From: Locusta migratoria
Taxonomy: Eukaryota > Arthropoda > Insecta > Orthoptera > Acrididae
Reading direction: 5' to 3'
DNA length: 64,000 nt
Assembly: GCA_026315105.1 (NCBI GenBank)
Contig: JAOYRU010002374.1
Coordinates: forward strand, 1-64,000
Part shown: positions 26,835 to 39,455 of the stretch, piece after piece
Numbering within the stretch: the first letter of the stretch is position 1
Layout: each line of letters starts with the position of its first letter
Position numbers and translations under genes: made by a program
The notes under the pieces: model-generated
What the model was told of the DNA's origin: nothing
What the model saw: only the letters and a program-made list of their open reading frames with translations
Database searches by the model: none

Positions 26835-29800
26835 GTCATCAGCGAAACCAATGTCTAGTGCGAAACAACACTCCTGTGTGAAACCACTGTCTTGTGCGAA
26901 ACCAATGACTTGTGCGAAACCACTGTCTTGTGCGAAACCACTGTCATGTGCGAAACTACTGTAATGTGCGAAACTACTGTCACGTGCGAAACCACTCACC
27001 TGTGCGAAACCACTGTCCTGTGCGAAACCACTGTCCTGTGCGAAACCACTGTCCTGTGCGAAACCACTGTCCTGTGCGAAACCACTGTCCTGTGCGAAAC
27101 CACTGTCTTGTGCGAAACCACTGTCTTTTGCGAAACCACTGTCTTTGGGGAAACCACTGTCTTGTGCGAAACCACTGTCTTGTGCAAAACCACTGTCTTG
27201 TGCGAAACCACTGTCTTGTGCGAAACCACTGTCTTGTGCGAAACCACTGTCTTGTGCGAAACCACTGTCTTGTGCGAAGCCACTGTCTTGTGCGAAGCCA
27301 CTGTCCCGTGCCAAACCACTGTCATGTGCGAAACCACTCACCTGTGTGAAACCACTCACCTGTGTGAAACCACTCACCTGTGTGAAACCACTCACCTGTG
27401 TGAAACCACTCACCTGTGTGAAACCACTCACCTGTGTGAAGCCACTCACCTGTGTGAAACCACTCACCTGTGTGAAACCACTCACCTGTGTGAAACCACT
27501 CACCTTTGCGAAACCACTCACCTTTGCGAAACCACTCAACTGTGCGAAACCACTCAACTGTGCGAAACCACTCAACTGTGCGAAACCACTGTCTTGTGCG
27601 AAACCTCTGTCTTGTGCGAAACCTCTGTCTCGTGCGAAACCACTGTATTTTGCGAAACCACTGTCTTGTGCGAAGCCACTGTCTTGTGCGAAGCCACTGT
27701 CTTGTGTGAAACCACTGTTTTGTGTGAAACCACTGTCTTGTGCGAAAACACTGTCTTGTGCTAAAACACTGTCTTGTGTGAAACCACTGTCGTGTGCGAA
27801 ACCACTGTCTTGTACGAAACCACTGTCTTGTGCGAAACCTTTGCCATGTGCGAAACCACTGTCATATGCGAAACCACTATTTTGTTCGAAACCACTATTT
27901 TGTGCGAAACCACTGTCTTGTGCGACACCACTGTCACGTGCCAAACCACTGTCATGTGTGAAACCACTCACCTGTGCGAATCCACTCACCTTTGCGAATC
28001 CACTCAACTGTGCGAAACCACTGTCTCCTGCAAAACCACTGTCTCGTGTGAAACCTCTCTCTCGTGCGAAACCACTGTTTTGTGCGTAACCAATGTCTTG
28101 TGTGAAACCAATGTCTAGTGCGAAACAAACTATTGTGCGAAACCACTGTCTTGTGCGAAACCACTGTCTTGTGCGAAACCACTGTCTTGTGCGAAACCAC
28201 TGTCTTGTGCGATACCACTGTCTTGTGCGAAAGCACTGTCTTGAGCGAAAGCACTGTCATGTGCGAAACCACTGTCATGTGCGAAACCACTGTCATGTGC
28301 GAAACCACTGTCATGTGCGAAACCACTGTCATGTGCGAAACCACTGTCATGTGCGAAACCACTCTCATGTGCGAAACCACTGTCTTGTGCAATACCACTG
28401 TCTTGTGCAATACCACTGTCTTGTGCGAAACCACTGTCTTGTGCGAAACCACTGTCTTGTGCGAAACCACTGTCTTGTGCGAAACCACTGTCTTGTGCGA
28501 AACCACTGTCTTGTGCGAAACCACTGTCTTGTGCGAAACCACTGTCTTGTGCGAAACCACTGTCTTGTGCGAAACCACTGTCTTGTGCGAAACCACTGTC
28601 TTGTGCGAAACCACAGTCTTGTGCGAAACCACAGTCTTGTGCGAAAACACTGTCATTTGTGAAACCACTGTCATGTGCGAAACCACTGTCTTGTACAAAA
28701 CCATTGCAATGTGCGAAACCACTGTCTTGTGCGAAACCACTGTCATCAGCGAAACCACTGTCTAGTGCGAAACAACACTCTTGTGCGAAACCACTCTCTT
28801 TTGCGAAACCACTGTCTTGTACGAAATCAATGACTAGTGCGAAACCACTGTCTTCTGCGAAACCTTTGCCATGTGCGAAACCACTGTCTTATGCGAAACC
28901 ACTATTTAGTGCGAAACCACTGTTCTGTGCGAAACCACTCTCTTGTGCGACACCACTGTCCCGTGCCAAACCACTGTCATGTGCGAAACCACTCACCTGT
29001 GCGAAACCACTCAACTGTGCGAAACCACTGTCTCATGCAAAACCACTGTCTCGTGCGAACCACTGTCTCGTGCGAAATCACTGTCTCGTGCGAAACCACT
29101 GTCTCGTGCGAAACCACTGTTTTGTGCGTAACCAATGTCTTGCGTGAAACCAATGTCTAGTGCGAAACAAACTATTGTGCGAAACCACTGTCTAGTGCGA
29201 AACCACTGTCTTGTGCGAAACCACTGTCTTGTGCGAAACCACTGTCTTGTAAAAACCACTGTCTTGTAAAAACCACTGTCTTGTGCGAAACCACTGTCTT
29301 GTGCGAAACCACTGTCTTGTGCGAAACCACTGTCTTGTGCGAAACCACTGTCTTGTGCGAAACCACTGTCTTGTGCGAAACCACTGTCTTGTGCGAAACC
29401 ACACTCTTGTGTGAAACCACTGTCTTGTGCGAGAACACTGTCATTTGTGAAACCACTGTCATGTGCGAAACCACTGTCTTGTACAAAACCATTGCAATGT
29501 GCGAAACCACTGTCTTGTGCGAAACCACTGTCTTGTGCGAAACCACTGTCTTGTGCGAAACCACTGTCTTGTGCGAAACCACTGTCTTGTGCGAAACCAC
29601 TGTCTTGTGTGAAACCACTGTCTTGTGCAAAACCACTGTCTTGTGCAAAACCACTCTCTTGTGCAAAACCACTGTCTTGTGCAAAACCACTGTCTTGTGC
29701 GAAAACACTGTCTTGTGCGAAATCACTGTTATGTGCGAAACCACTGTCATGTGCGAAACCACTGTCATGTGCGAAACCACTGTCAAGTGCGAAACCACTG

Positions 29801-30456
29801 TCTAGTGCGAAACCACTGTCTTGTGTGAAACCACTGTCTTGTGCGAAACCATTGTCTTGTGTGAAACCACTGTCTTGTGCGAAACCACTGTCTTGTGCGA
29901 AACCACTGTCATGTACGAAACCATTGTCATGTGCGAGACCATTGTCATGTGCGAGACCATTGTCTTGTGCGAAACCACTGTCTTGTGCGAAACCACTGTC
30001 TTGTGTGAAAACACTGTCTTGTGCTAAAACACTCTCATGTGTGAAACCACTGTCATGTTCGAAACCCCTGTCTTGTGCAAAACCACTGTCTTGTGCGAAA
30101 CCTTTCCCATGTGCGAAACCTTTGCCATGTGCGAAACCACTGTCATGTGCGAAACCACTGTTTTGTGCGAAACCACTGTTTTGTGCGAAACCACTGTCTT
30201 GTGCGACACCACTGTCCCGTGCCAAACCACTGTCATGTGCGAAACCATTCACCTGTGCAAAAACACTCACCTTTGTGAAACCACTCAACTGTGCGAAACC
30301 ACTGTCTCGTGCGAAACCACTGTCTCGTGCGAAACCACTGTCTCGTGCGAAACCACTGTCTCGTGCGAAACCACTGTCTTGTGCGAAACGACTGTCTCGT
30401 GCGAAACCACTGTTTTGTGCGAAACCAATGTCTTGTGTGAAACCACTGTCTAGTGC
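26835..30456 (+). repeat. Mixed HOR block, copy b
   Basis: This copy runs from S (26,835) through a 9-unit CACCTGTGTG run (27,339-27,500) to A units at 28,122 and 29,164. It has the same marks as copy a, in the same order, but two GTAAAAACC units (about 29,250 and 29,268) where copy a has one. It continues without a break into family II at the next A (30,457). Confidence 0.8.
27339..27500 (+). repeat. CACCTGTGTG run, 9 units
   Basis: Partner of the 11-unit run at 51,891. It contains one GAAGCC unit where the partner has two. Confidence 0.9.
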
Positions 30457-30932
30457 GAAACAAACTATTGTGCGAAACCACGGTCTAGTGCGAAACCACG
30501 GTCTAGTGCGAAACCACTGTCTTGTGCGAAACATCTGTCTTGTGCGAAACCACTGCGCTTGAGCGAAACCACTGTCTTGTGCGAAACCACTGTCTTGTGC
30601 GAAACCACTGTCTTGTGCGAAACCACTGTCTTGTGCGAAACCACTGTCTTGTGCGAAACCACTGTCTTGTGCGAAACCACTGTCTTGTGCGAAACCACTG
30701 TCTTGTGCGAAACCACTGTCTTGTGCGAAACCACTGTCTTGTGCGAAACCACTGTCTTGTGCGAAACCACTGTCTTGTGCGAAACCACTGTCTTGTGCGA
30801 AACCACTGTCTAGTGCGAAACCACTGTTTTGTGCGAAACCACTGTCTTGTGCGAACCACTGTCTTGTGCGAAACCACTGTCTTGTGCGAAACCACTGTCT
30901 TGTGCGAAACCACTGTCTTGTGCGACACCACT

Positions 30933-31112
30933 GTCTTCTGCGAAACCACTGTCTTCTGCGAAACCACTGTCTTCTGCGAAACCACTGTCTTCTGCGAAAC
31001 CACTGTCTTCTGCAAAACCACTGTCTTCTGCGAAACCACTGTCTTCTGCGAAACCACTGTCTTCTGCGAAACCACTGTCTTCTGCGAAACCACTGTCTTC
31101 TGCGAAACCACT
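30933..31112 (+). repeat. GTCTTCTGC run, 10 units
   Basis: Consecutive units with a G to C change (CTTGTGC to CTTCTGC). One has CAAAACC. Confidence 0.9.
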
Positions 31113-32617
31113 GTCTTGTGCGAAAACACTGTCATTTGTGAAACCACTGTCATGTGCGAAAACACTGTCTTGTACAAAACCATTGCAATGTGCGAAACCA
31201 CTGTCTTGTGCGAAACCACTGTCTTGTGCGAAACCACTGTCTTGTACGAAACCACTGTCTTGTGCGAAACCACTGTCTTGTGCGAAACCACTGATATGTG
31301 CGAAACCACTCACCTTTGCGAAACCACTCACCTTTGCGAAACCACTCAACTGTGCGAAACCACTGTCTTGTGCGAAACCACTGTCTCGTGCGAAACCACT
31401 GTCTCGTGCGAAACCACTGTCTCGTGCGAAACCATATGTTTCGTGCAATACCATTGTCTTGTGCAAAACCACCGGCTTGTGCAAAACCACTGTCTGGTGC
31501 AAAACCACTGTCATCAGCGAACTACTGTCTAGTGCGAAACAAAACTCTTGTGCTAAACCACTGTCTTGTGCGAAACCACTGTCTTGTGCGAAACCACTGC
31601 CTTGTGCGAAACCACTGCCTTGTGCGAAACCACTGTCTTGTGCGAAACCACTGCCTTGTGCGAAACCACTGTCTTGTGCGAAACGACTGTCTTGTGCGAA
31701 ACCACTGTCTTGTGCGAAACCACTGTCTTGTGCGAAACCACTGTCTTGTGCGAAACCACTGTCTTGTGCGAAACCACTTTCTTGTGCGAAAACACTGTCA
31801 TGTGTGAAACAACTGTCATGTGCGAAACCACCGTCTTGTGCAAAACCACTACCTTGTGCGAAACGATTGCCATGTGCGAAACCACTGTCAAGTGCGAAAC
31901 AACTATTTTGTGCGAAACCACTGTCTTGTGCAAAACCACTCTCATGTGCAAAGCCACTCACCTGTGCGAAAACACTCACCTTTGCGAAACCACTCAACTG
32001 TGCGAAACCACTGTGATGTGCGAAACCACTGTCTTGTGCAAAACCACTGTCTAGTGCGAAACAACACTATTGTGCGAAACCACTGTCTAGTGCGAAACCA
32101 CTGTCTTGTGCGAAACCACTGTCTTGTGCGAAACCACTGTCTTGTGCGAAACCACTGTCTTGTGCGAACCACTGCTATGTGTGAAACCACTGTCATGTGC
32201 GAAACCACTGTCATGTGCGAAACCACTGTCATGTGCGAAACCACTGTCATGTGCGAAACCACTGTCTTGTGCGAAACCACTGTCTTGTGCGAAAACCACT
32301 GTCTTGTGCAAAAACCACTGTCTTGTGCGAAACCACTGTCTTGTGCGAAACCACTGCCATGTGCGAAACCACTGCCATGAGCGAAACCACTGTAATGTGC
32401 GAAACCACTGTCATGTACGAAACCACTGTCATGTGCGAAACCACTGTCATGTGCGAAACCACTGGCATGTGCGAAAACCACTGTCTTGTGCAAAACCACT
32501 GTCTTGTGCGAAACCACTGTCTTGTGCGAAACCACTGTCTTGTGCCAAAATACTGTCTTGTGCGAAACCACTTTCTTGTGCGAAACCACTGTCTTGTGCG
32601 AAACCAAGGTCTTGTGC

Positions 32618-32851
32618 GAGACCACTGTCTTGTGCGAGACCACTGTCTTGTGCGAGACCACTGTCTTGTGCGAGACCACTGTCTTGTGCGAGACCACTGT
32701 CTTGTGCGAGACCACTGTCTTGTGCGAGACCACTGTCTTGTGCGAGACCACTGTCTTGTGCGAGACCACTGTCTTGTGCGAGACCACTGTCTTGTGCGAG
32801 ACCACTGTCTTGTGCGAGACCTCTGTCTTGTGCGAGACCTCTGTCTTGTGC
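32618..32851 (+). repeat. GAGACC run, 13 units
   Basis: Consecutive units beginning GAGACC (A to G at position 3); the last two also have CCTCTG. Preceded by a CCAAGG unit. Confidence 0.9.
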
Positions 32852-32946
32852 GAAACCTCTGTCTTGTGCGAAACCACTGTCTTGTGCGAAACCACTGTCT
32901 TGTGCGAAACCACTGTCTTGTGCGAAACCACTGTCATATGCGAAAC

Positions 32947-32957
32947 CACTGTCAAAC
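32947..32957 (+). repeat. 11-bp truncated unit
   Basis: CACTGTCAAAC: seven bases of the unit are missing between GTC and AAACC. Confidence 0.95.
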
Positions 32958-34110
32958 CACTGTCTTGTGCGAAACCACTGTCTTGTGCGAAACCACTGTC
33001 TTGTGCGAAACCACTGTCTTGTGCGAAACCACTGTCTTGTGCGAAACCACTGTCTTGTGCGAAACCACTGTCTTGTGCGAAACCACTGTCTTGTGCGAAA
33101 CCACTGTCTTGTGCGAAACCACTGTCTTGTGTGAAACCACTGTCTTGTGCGAATCCACTGTCATGTACGAAACCATTGTCATGTGCGAGACCATTGTCTT
33201 GTGCGAACCCACTGTCTTGTGCGAAACCACTGTCTTGTGTGAAAACACTGTCTTGTGCTAAAACACTCTCATGTGTGAAACCACTGTCATGTCGAAACCA
33301 CTGTCTTGTGCAAAACCACTGTCTTGTGCGAAACCTTTCCCATGTGCGAAACCTTTGCCATGTGCGAAACCACTGTCATGTGCGAAACCACTGTTTTGTG
33401 CGAAACCACTGTTTTGTGCGAAACCACTGTCTTGTGCGACACCACTGTCCCGTGCCAAACCACTGTCATGTACGAAACCATTCACCTGTGCAAAAACACT
33501 CACCTTTGTGAAACCACTGTCTCGTGCGAAACCACTGTCTCGTGCGAAACCACTGTCTCGTGCGAAACCACTGTCTCGTGCGAAACCACTGTCTCGTGCG
33601 AAACCACTGTCTTGTGCGAAACCACTGTCTCGTGCGAAACCACTGTTTTGTGCGAAACCAATGTCTTGTATGAAACCACTGTCTAGTGCGAAACAAACTA
33701 TTGTGCGAAACCACGGTCTAGTGCGAAACCACGGTCTAGTGCGAAACCACTGTCTTGTGCGAAACATCTGTCTTGTGCGAAACCACTGTCTTGAGCGAAA
33801 CCACTGTCTTGTGCGAAACCACTGTCTTGTGCGAAACCACTGTCTTGTGCGAAAACACTGTCTTGTGCGAAACCACTGTCTTGTGCGAAACCACTGTCTT
33901 GTGCGAAACCACTGTCTTGTGCGAAACCACTGTCTTGTGCGAAACCACTGTCTTGTGCGAAACCACTGTCTTGTGCGAAACCACTGTCTTGTGCGAAACC
34001 ACTGTCTTGTGCGAAACCACTGTCTTGTGCGAAACCACTGTCTAGTGCGAAACCACTGTTTTGTGCGAACCACTGTCTTGTGCGAAACCACTGTCTTGTG
34101 CGAAACCACT

Positions 34111-34344
34111 GTCTTCTGCGACACCACTGTCTTCTGCGAAACCACTGTCTTCTGCGAAACCACTGTCTTCTGCGAAACCACTGTCTTCTGCGAAACCACT
34201 GTCTTCTGCGAAACCACTGTCTTCTGCGAAACCAATGTCTTCTGCGAAACCACTGTCTTCTGCGAAACCACTGTCTTCTGCGAAACCACTGTCTTCTGCG
34301 AAACCACTGTCTTCTGCGAAATCACTGTCTTCTGCGAAACCACT
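34111..34344 (+). repeat. GTCTTCTGC run, 13 units
   Basis: Starts with a CGACACC unit. Includes one CCAATG unit and one GAAATC unit. Confidence 0.9.
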
Positions 34345-35830
34345 GTCTTGTGCGAAAACACTGTCTTGGGCGAAACCACTGTCTTGGGCGAAACCACTGT
34401 CTTGTGCGAAACCACTGTCTTGTGCGAAACCACTGATATGTGCGAAACCACTCACATTTGCGAAACCACTCACATTTGCGAAACCACTCACCTTTGCGAA
34501 ACCACTCACCTTTGCGAAACCACTCACCTTTGCGAAACCACTCAACTGTGCGAAACCACTGTCTTGTGCGAAACCACTGTCTCGTGCGAAACCACTGTCT
34601 CGTGCGAAACCACTGTCTCGTGCGAAACCACTGTCTCGTGCGAAACCATATGTTACGTGCAATACCATTGTCTTGTGCAAAACCACTGTCATCAGCGAAC
34701 TACTGTCTAGTGCGAAACAAAACTCTTGTGCTAAACCACTGTCTTGTGCGAAACCACTGTCTTGTGCTAAACCACTGTCTTGTGCGAAACCACTGTCTTG
34801 TGCGAAACCACTGTCTTGTGCGAAACCACTGTCTTTTGCGAAACCACTGTCTTGTGCGAAACCACTGTCTTGTGCGAAACCACTGTCTTGTGCGAAACCA
34901 CTGCCTTGTGCGAAACCACTGTCTTGTGCGAAACCACTGTCTTGTGCAAAACCACTGTCTTGTGCGAAACCACTGTCTTGTGCGAAACCACTGTCTTGTG
35001 CGAAACCACTTTCTTGTGCGAAAACACTGTCATGTGTGAAACAACTGTCATGTGCGAAACCACCGTCTTGTGCAAAACCACTGCCTTGTGCGAAACGATT
35101 GCCATGTGCGAAACCACTGTCATGTGCGAAACAACTATTTTGTGCGAAACCACTGTCTTGTGCAAAACCACTCTCATGTGCAAAGTCACTCACCTGTGCG
35201 AAACCACTCACCTTTGCGAAACCACTCAAATGTGCGAAACCACTGTGTTGTGCGAAACCACTGTGTTGTGCGAAACCAATGTCTTGTGCGAAACAACACT
35301 ATTGTGCGAAACCACTGTCTAGTGCGAAACCACTGTCTTGTGCGAAACCACTGTCTTGTGCGAAACCACTGTCTTGTGCGAAACCACTGTCTTGTGCGAA
35401 ACCACTGTCTTGTGCGAACCACTGCTATGTGTGAAACCACTGTCATGTGCGAAACCACTGTCATGTGCGAAACCACTGTCATGTGCGAAACCACTGTCAT
35501 GTGCGAAACCACTGTCTTGTGCGAAACCACTGTCTTGTGCAAAAAGCACTGTCTTGTGCGAAACCACTGTCTTGTGCGAAACCACTGCCATGTGCGAAAC
35601 CACTGCCATGTGCGAAACCACTGCCATGTGCGAAACCACTGCCATGTGCGAAACCACTGTCATGTGCGAAACCACTGTCATGTGCGAAACCACTGTCATG
35701 TGCGAAACCACTGGCATGTGCGAAAACCACTCTCTTGTGCGAAACCACTGTCTTGTGCGAAACCACTGTCTTGTGCCAAAATACTGTCTTGTGCGAAACC
35801 ACTGTCTTGTGCGAAACCACTGTCTTGTGC

Positions 35831-36028
35831 GAGACCACTGTCTTGTGCGAGACCACTGTCTTGTGCGAGACCACTGTCTTGTGCGAGACCACTGTCTTGT
35901 GCGAGACCACTGTCTTGTGCGAGACCACTGTCTTGTGCGAGACCACTGTCTTGTGCGAGACCTCTGTCTTGTGCGAGACCTCTGTCTTGTGCGAGACCTC
36001 TGTCTTGTGCGAGACCTCTGTCTTGTGC
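35831..36028 (+). repeat. GAGACC run, 11 units
   Basis: The last four of the 11 units carry CCTCTG. Confidence 0.9.
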
Positions 36029-36087
36029 GAAACCACTGTCTTGTGCGAAACCACTGTCTTGTGCGAAACCACTGTCTTGTGCGAAAC

Positions 36088-36098
36088 CACTGTCAAAC
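36088..36098 (+). repeat. 11-bp truncated unit
   Basis: Same deletion as at 32,947; it lies just after the GAGACC run of cycle 2. Confidence 0.95.
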
Positions 36099-36188
36099 CA
36101 CTGTCTTGTGCGAAACCACTGTCTTGTGCGAAACCACTGTCTTGTGCGAAACCACTGTCTTGTGCGAAACCACTGTCTTGTGTGAAAC

Positions 36189-36199
36189 CACTGTCAAAC
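36189..36199 (+). repeat. 11-bp truncated unit
   Basis: Second occurrence within about 100 bp, after a GTGTG unit. Probably a local duplication of the one at 36,088. Confidence 0.95.
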
Positions 36200-36417
36200 C
36201 ACTGTCTTGTGCAAAACCACTGTCTTGTGCGAAACCACTGTCTTGTGCGAAACCACTGTCTTGTGCGAAACCACTGTCTTGTACGAAACCACTGTCTTGT
36301 GCGAAACCACTGTCTTGTACGAAACCACTGTCTTGTGCGAAACCACTGTCTTGTGCGAAACCACTGTCTTGTGCGAAACCACTGTCTTGTGCGAAACCAC
36401 TGTCTTGTGCGAAACCA

Positions 36418-36543
36418 CTCTCATGTGCGAAACCACTCTCATGTGCGAAACCACTCTCATGTGCGAAACCATTCTCATGTGCGAAACCACTCTCATGTGC
36501 AAAACCACTCTCATGTGCGAAACCACTCTCATGTGCGAAACCA
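36418..36543 (+). repeat. CTCTCATG run, 7 units
   Basis: Consecutive GAAACCACTCTCATGTGC units; one has CCATTC and one ends GTGCA. Confidence 0.9.
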
Positions 36544-37349
36544 CTGTCATGTGCGAAACCACTGTCATGTGCGAAACCACTGTCATGTGCGAAACCACTG
36601 TCATGTGCGAAAACACTGTCATGAGCGAGACCACTTTCATGTGCGAGACCACTGCCTTGTGCGAGACCACTGCCTTTTGCGAAACCACTGCCTTGTGCGA
36701 AACCACTGCCTTGTGCGAAACCACTGTCTTGTGCGAAACCACTGTCTTGTGCGAAACCACTGTCTTGTGCGAAACCACTGTCTTGTGCGAACCACTGTCT
36801 TGCGCGAAACCACTGCCATGTGCGAAACCACTGTCATGTGTGAAACCACTCTCATTTGCGAAACCACTGTCTTGTGCAAAACCACTATCTTGTGCGAAAC
36901 CACTTTCCGGTTCCAAACCACTGTCATGTGCAAAACCACTCACCTCTGCGAAACCACTCACCTTTGCGAAACCACTCAACTGTTTGAAACCACTGTCTCG
37001 TTCGAAACCACTGTCTCGTTCGAAACCACTGTCTCGTTCGAAACCAATGTCTCGTTCGAAACCACTGTCTCGTGCGAAACCACTGTCTCGTGCGAAACCA
37101 CTGTCTCGTGTGAAACCACTGTCTCGTGTGAAACCACTGTCTCGTGCGAAACCACTGTCTCCTGCAAAACCACTGTCTCCTGCAAAACCAATGTCATCAG
37201 CGAACTCCTGTCTAGTGCGAAACAAAACTCTTGTGCTAAACCACTGTCTTGTGCGAAACCACTGTCTTGTGCGAAACCACTGTCTTGTGCGAAACCACTG
37301 TCTTGTGCGAAACCACTGTCTTGTGCGAAACCACTGTCTTGTGCGAAAC

Positions 37350-37485
37350 CACTGTCTTGTGAAAACCACTGTCTTGTGAAAACCACTGTCTTGTGGAAAC
37401 CACTGTCTTGTGGAAACCACTGTCTTGTGGAAACCACTGTCTTGTGGAAACCACTGTTTTGTGGAAACCACTGTCTTGTGGAAAC
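37350..37485 (+). repeat. Run of eight 17-bp units
   Basis: Counting CACTG to CACTG, starts fall at 37,350, 37,367, 37,384, 37,401, 37,418, 37,435, 37,452 and 37,469, then 37,486. The first two units read GTGAAAACC and the next six GTGGAAACC, both one base short of GTGCGAAACC. The CpG at the unit junction is lost in all eight. Confidence 0.95.
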
Positions 37486-37611
37486 CACTGTCTTGTGCGA
37501 AACCACTGTCTTGTGCGAAACCACTGTCTTGTGCGAAACCACTGCCATGTGCGAAACCACTGCCATGTGCGAAACCACTGTCATGTGCAAAACCACTGTC
37601 ATGTGCAAAAC

Positions 37612-37706
37612 CACTGTCTTGTGGGAAAACCACTGTCTTGTGGGAAAACCACTGTATTGTGGGAAAACCACTGTATTGTGCGAAAACCACTGTCTTGTGC
37701 GAAAAC
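37612..37706 (+). repeat. Run of five 19-bp units
   Basis: CACTG starts at 37,612, 37,631, 37,650, 37,669 and 37,688, then 37,707. Three units read GTGGGAAAACC and two GTGCGAAAACC, one base longer than normal. Two have TATTGTG for TCTTGTG. Confidence 0.95.
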
Positions 37707-37816
37707 CACTGTCTTGTGCGAAACCACTGTCTTGTGCGAAACCACTGTCTTGTGCGGAACCACTGTCTTGTGCGAAACCACTGTCTTGTGCGAAACCACT
37801 GTCTTGTGCGAAACCA

Positions 37817-37942
37817 CTCTCATGTGCGAAACCACTCTCATGTGCGAAACCACTCTCATGTGCGAAACCACTCTCATGTGCGAAACCACTCTCATGTGCG
37901 AAACCACTCTCATGTGCGAAACCACTCTCATGTGCAAAACCA
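37817..37942 (+). repeat. CTCTCATG run, 7 units
   Basis: Same variant and count as 36,418-36,543, plus one more isolated unit near 37,961. Shared flanking marks (CACTTTCC, GTTCC, CACCTTTG) support a local duplication. Confidence 0.85.
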
Positions 37943-39455
37943 CTGTCATGTGCGAAACCACTCTCATGTGCGAAACCACTGTCATGTGCGAAACCACTGT
38001 CATGTGCGAAACCACTCTCATGTGCAAAACCAATGTCTTGTGCAAAACCACTTTCTTGTGCGAAACCACTTTCCTGTTCCAAACCACTGTCACGTGCAAA
38101 ACCACTCACCTGTGCGAAACCACTCACCTTTGCGAAACCACTCAACTGTGTGAAACCACTGTCTCATGCGAAACCACTGTCTCGTTCGAAACCACTGTCT
38201 CGTGCGAAACCACTGTCTCGTGCAAATCCACTGTCTTGTGCGATACCACTGCCATCAGCGAACTACTGTCTAGTGCGAAACAAAACTCTTGTGCGAAACC
38301 ACTGTCTTGTGTGAAACCACTCTCTTGTGCGGAACCACTCTCTTGTGCGGAACCACTCTCTTGTGCGGAACCACTGTCTTGTGCGAAACCACTGTCTTGT
38401 GCGAAACCACTGTCTTGTGCGAAACCACTGTCTTGTGTGAAACCACTGTCTTGTGCGAAACCACTGTCTTGTGTGAAACCACTGTCTTGTGCGAAAACAC
38501 TGTCATGTGTGAGACCACTGTCATGTGCGAAACCACTGTCTTGTGCAAAACCACTGTCTTGTGCAAAACCATTGCCATGTGCGAAACCACTGTCATGTGC
38601 GAAACCACTATTTTGTGCGAAACCACTGTCTTGTTCGAAAACACTGTCTTGTGCGAAGCCACTGTCTTGTGCCAAACCACTGTCATGTCCGAAACCACTC
38701 ACCTGTGCGAAACCACTCACCTTTGCGAAACCACTCAACTGTGCGAAACCACTGTCTCGTGCGAAACCATTGTCTTGTGCGAAACCACTGTCTCGTGTGA
38801 AACCACTGTCTTGTTCGAAACCAATGTCATGTGCGAAACCACTGTCTAGTGCGAAACAACACTATTGTGCGAAACCACTGTCTAGTGCGAAGCCACTGTC
38901 TTGTGCGAAACCACTGTCTTGTGCGATACCACTGTCTTGTGCGAAACCACTGTCATGTGCAAAACCAGTGTCATGCTCGAAACCAGTGTCATGTGCGAAA
39001 CCAGTGTCATGTGCAAAACCACTGTCTTGTGTGAAACCAGTGTCATGTGCGAAACCAGTGTCATGTGCGAAACCACTGTCTTGTGTGAAACTACTGTCTT
39101 GTGCGAAACCACTGTCTTGTGCGAAAATACTGTCATTTGTGAAACCACTGTCATGTGCGAAACCACTGTCTTGTACAAAACCATTGCCATGTGCGAAACC
39201 ACTGTCATGTGCGAAACCACTGTCTTGTGCGAAACCACTGTCTTGTATGAAACCACTGTCCCGTGCCAAACCACTGTCATGTGCGAAACCACTGTCTTGT
39301 GCGAAACCACTGTCATGTGCGAAACCACTGTCATGTGCGAAACCACTGTCATGTGCGAAACCACTGTCATGTGCGAAACCACTGTTATGTGCGAAACCAG
39401 TCACCTGTGCGAAACCACTGTCTTGTGCGAAACCAGTGTCGTGTGCGAAACCAGT

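Larger units (their letters stand above)
30457..33689 (+). repeat. Family II HOR cycle 1
   Basis: After A (30,457) come two CACGGTCTAG units, a GCGCTTGAGC unit (about 30,554), canonical units, a CGAACC 17-mer (about 30,855), a 10-unit GTCTTCTGC run (30,933-31,112), Q (about 31,178), a CATATGTTTCGTGC unit (about 31,434), landmark T (31,510), GTGCGAACCACTGC (about 32,164), a GAGACC run (32,618-32,851) and an 11-bp truncated unit (32,947-32,957). GTCATGTCG near 33,288 is one base short. Confidence 0.8.
22540..36098 (+). repeat. Large segmental duplication D1, left copy
   Basis: Landmarks in order match those of 46.3-60.5 kb. From 24,433 onward the offsets between copies are 24,624 (GAAGCC unit and A), 24,552 (S), 24,390, 24,318 and 24,264 (three A units), 24,499 (T), 24,481 (GAGACC run), 24,571 (11-bp unit and A), 24,644 (T) and 24,555 (GAGACC run). 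All changes are multiples of 18 bp apart from three 1-bp residues, each traceable to a visible indel. Left of 24,433 this copy lacks the stretch corresponding to about 48.1-49.0 kb. Confidence 0.8.
33690..36098 (+). repeat. Family II HOR cycle 2
   Basis: This cycle repeats the order of cycle 1 from A (33,690): two CACGGTCTAG units, a 13-unit GTCTTCTGC run (34,111-34,344), CATATGTTACGTGC (about 34,650), T (34,688), GTGCGAACCACTGC (about 35,414), a GAGACC run (35,831-36,028) and an 11-bp unit (36,088-36,098). It lacks the Q unit of cycle 1 and has GTCTTGGGCG units near 34,372 instead. Confidence 0.8.

Noticed and set aside
37350..37706. Programmed frameshift or boundary element at the 17/19-bp runs
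   Set aside because: No coding context exists; amplified one-base indels are sufficient.
35447..38314. Plus-strand 955-codon open frame
   Set aside because: It changes repeat register several times (RNHCHV, KPLSCA, ETTVLC types) through 17- and 19-bp units, which no real repeat protein would do while keeping its sequence type.
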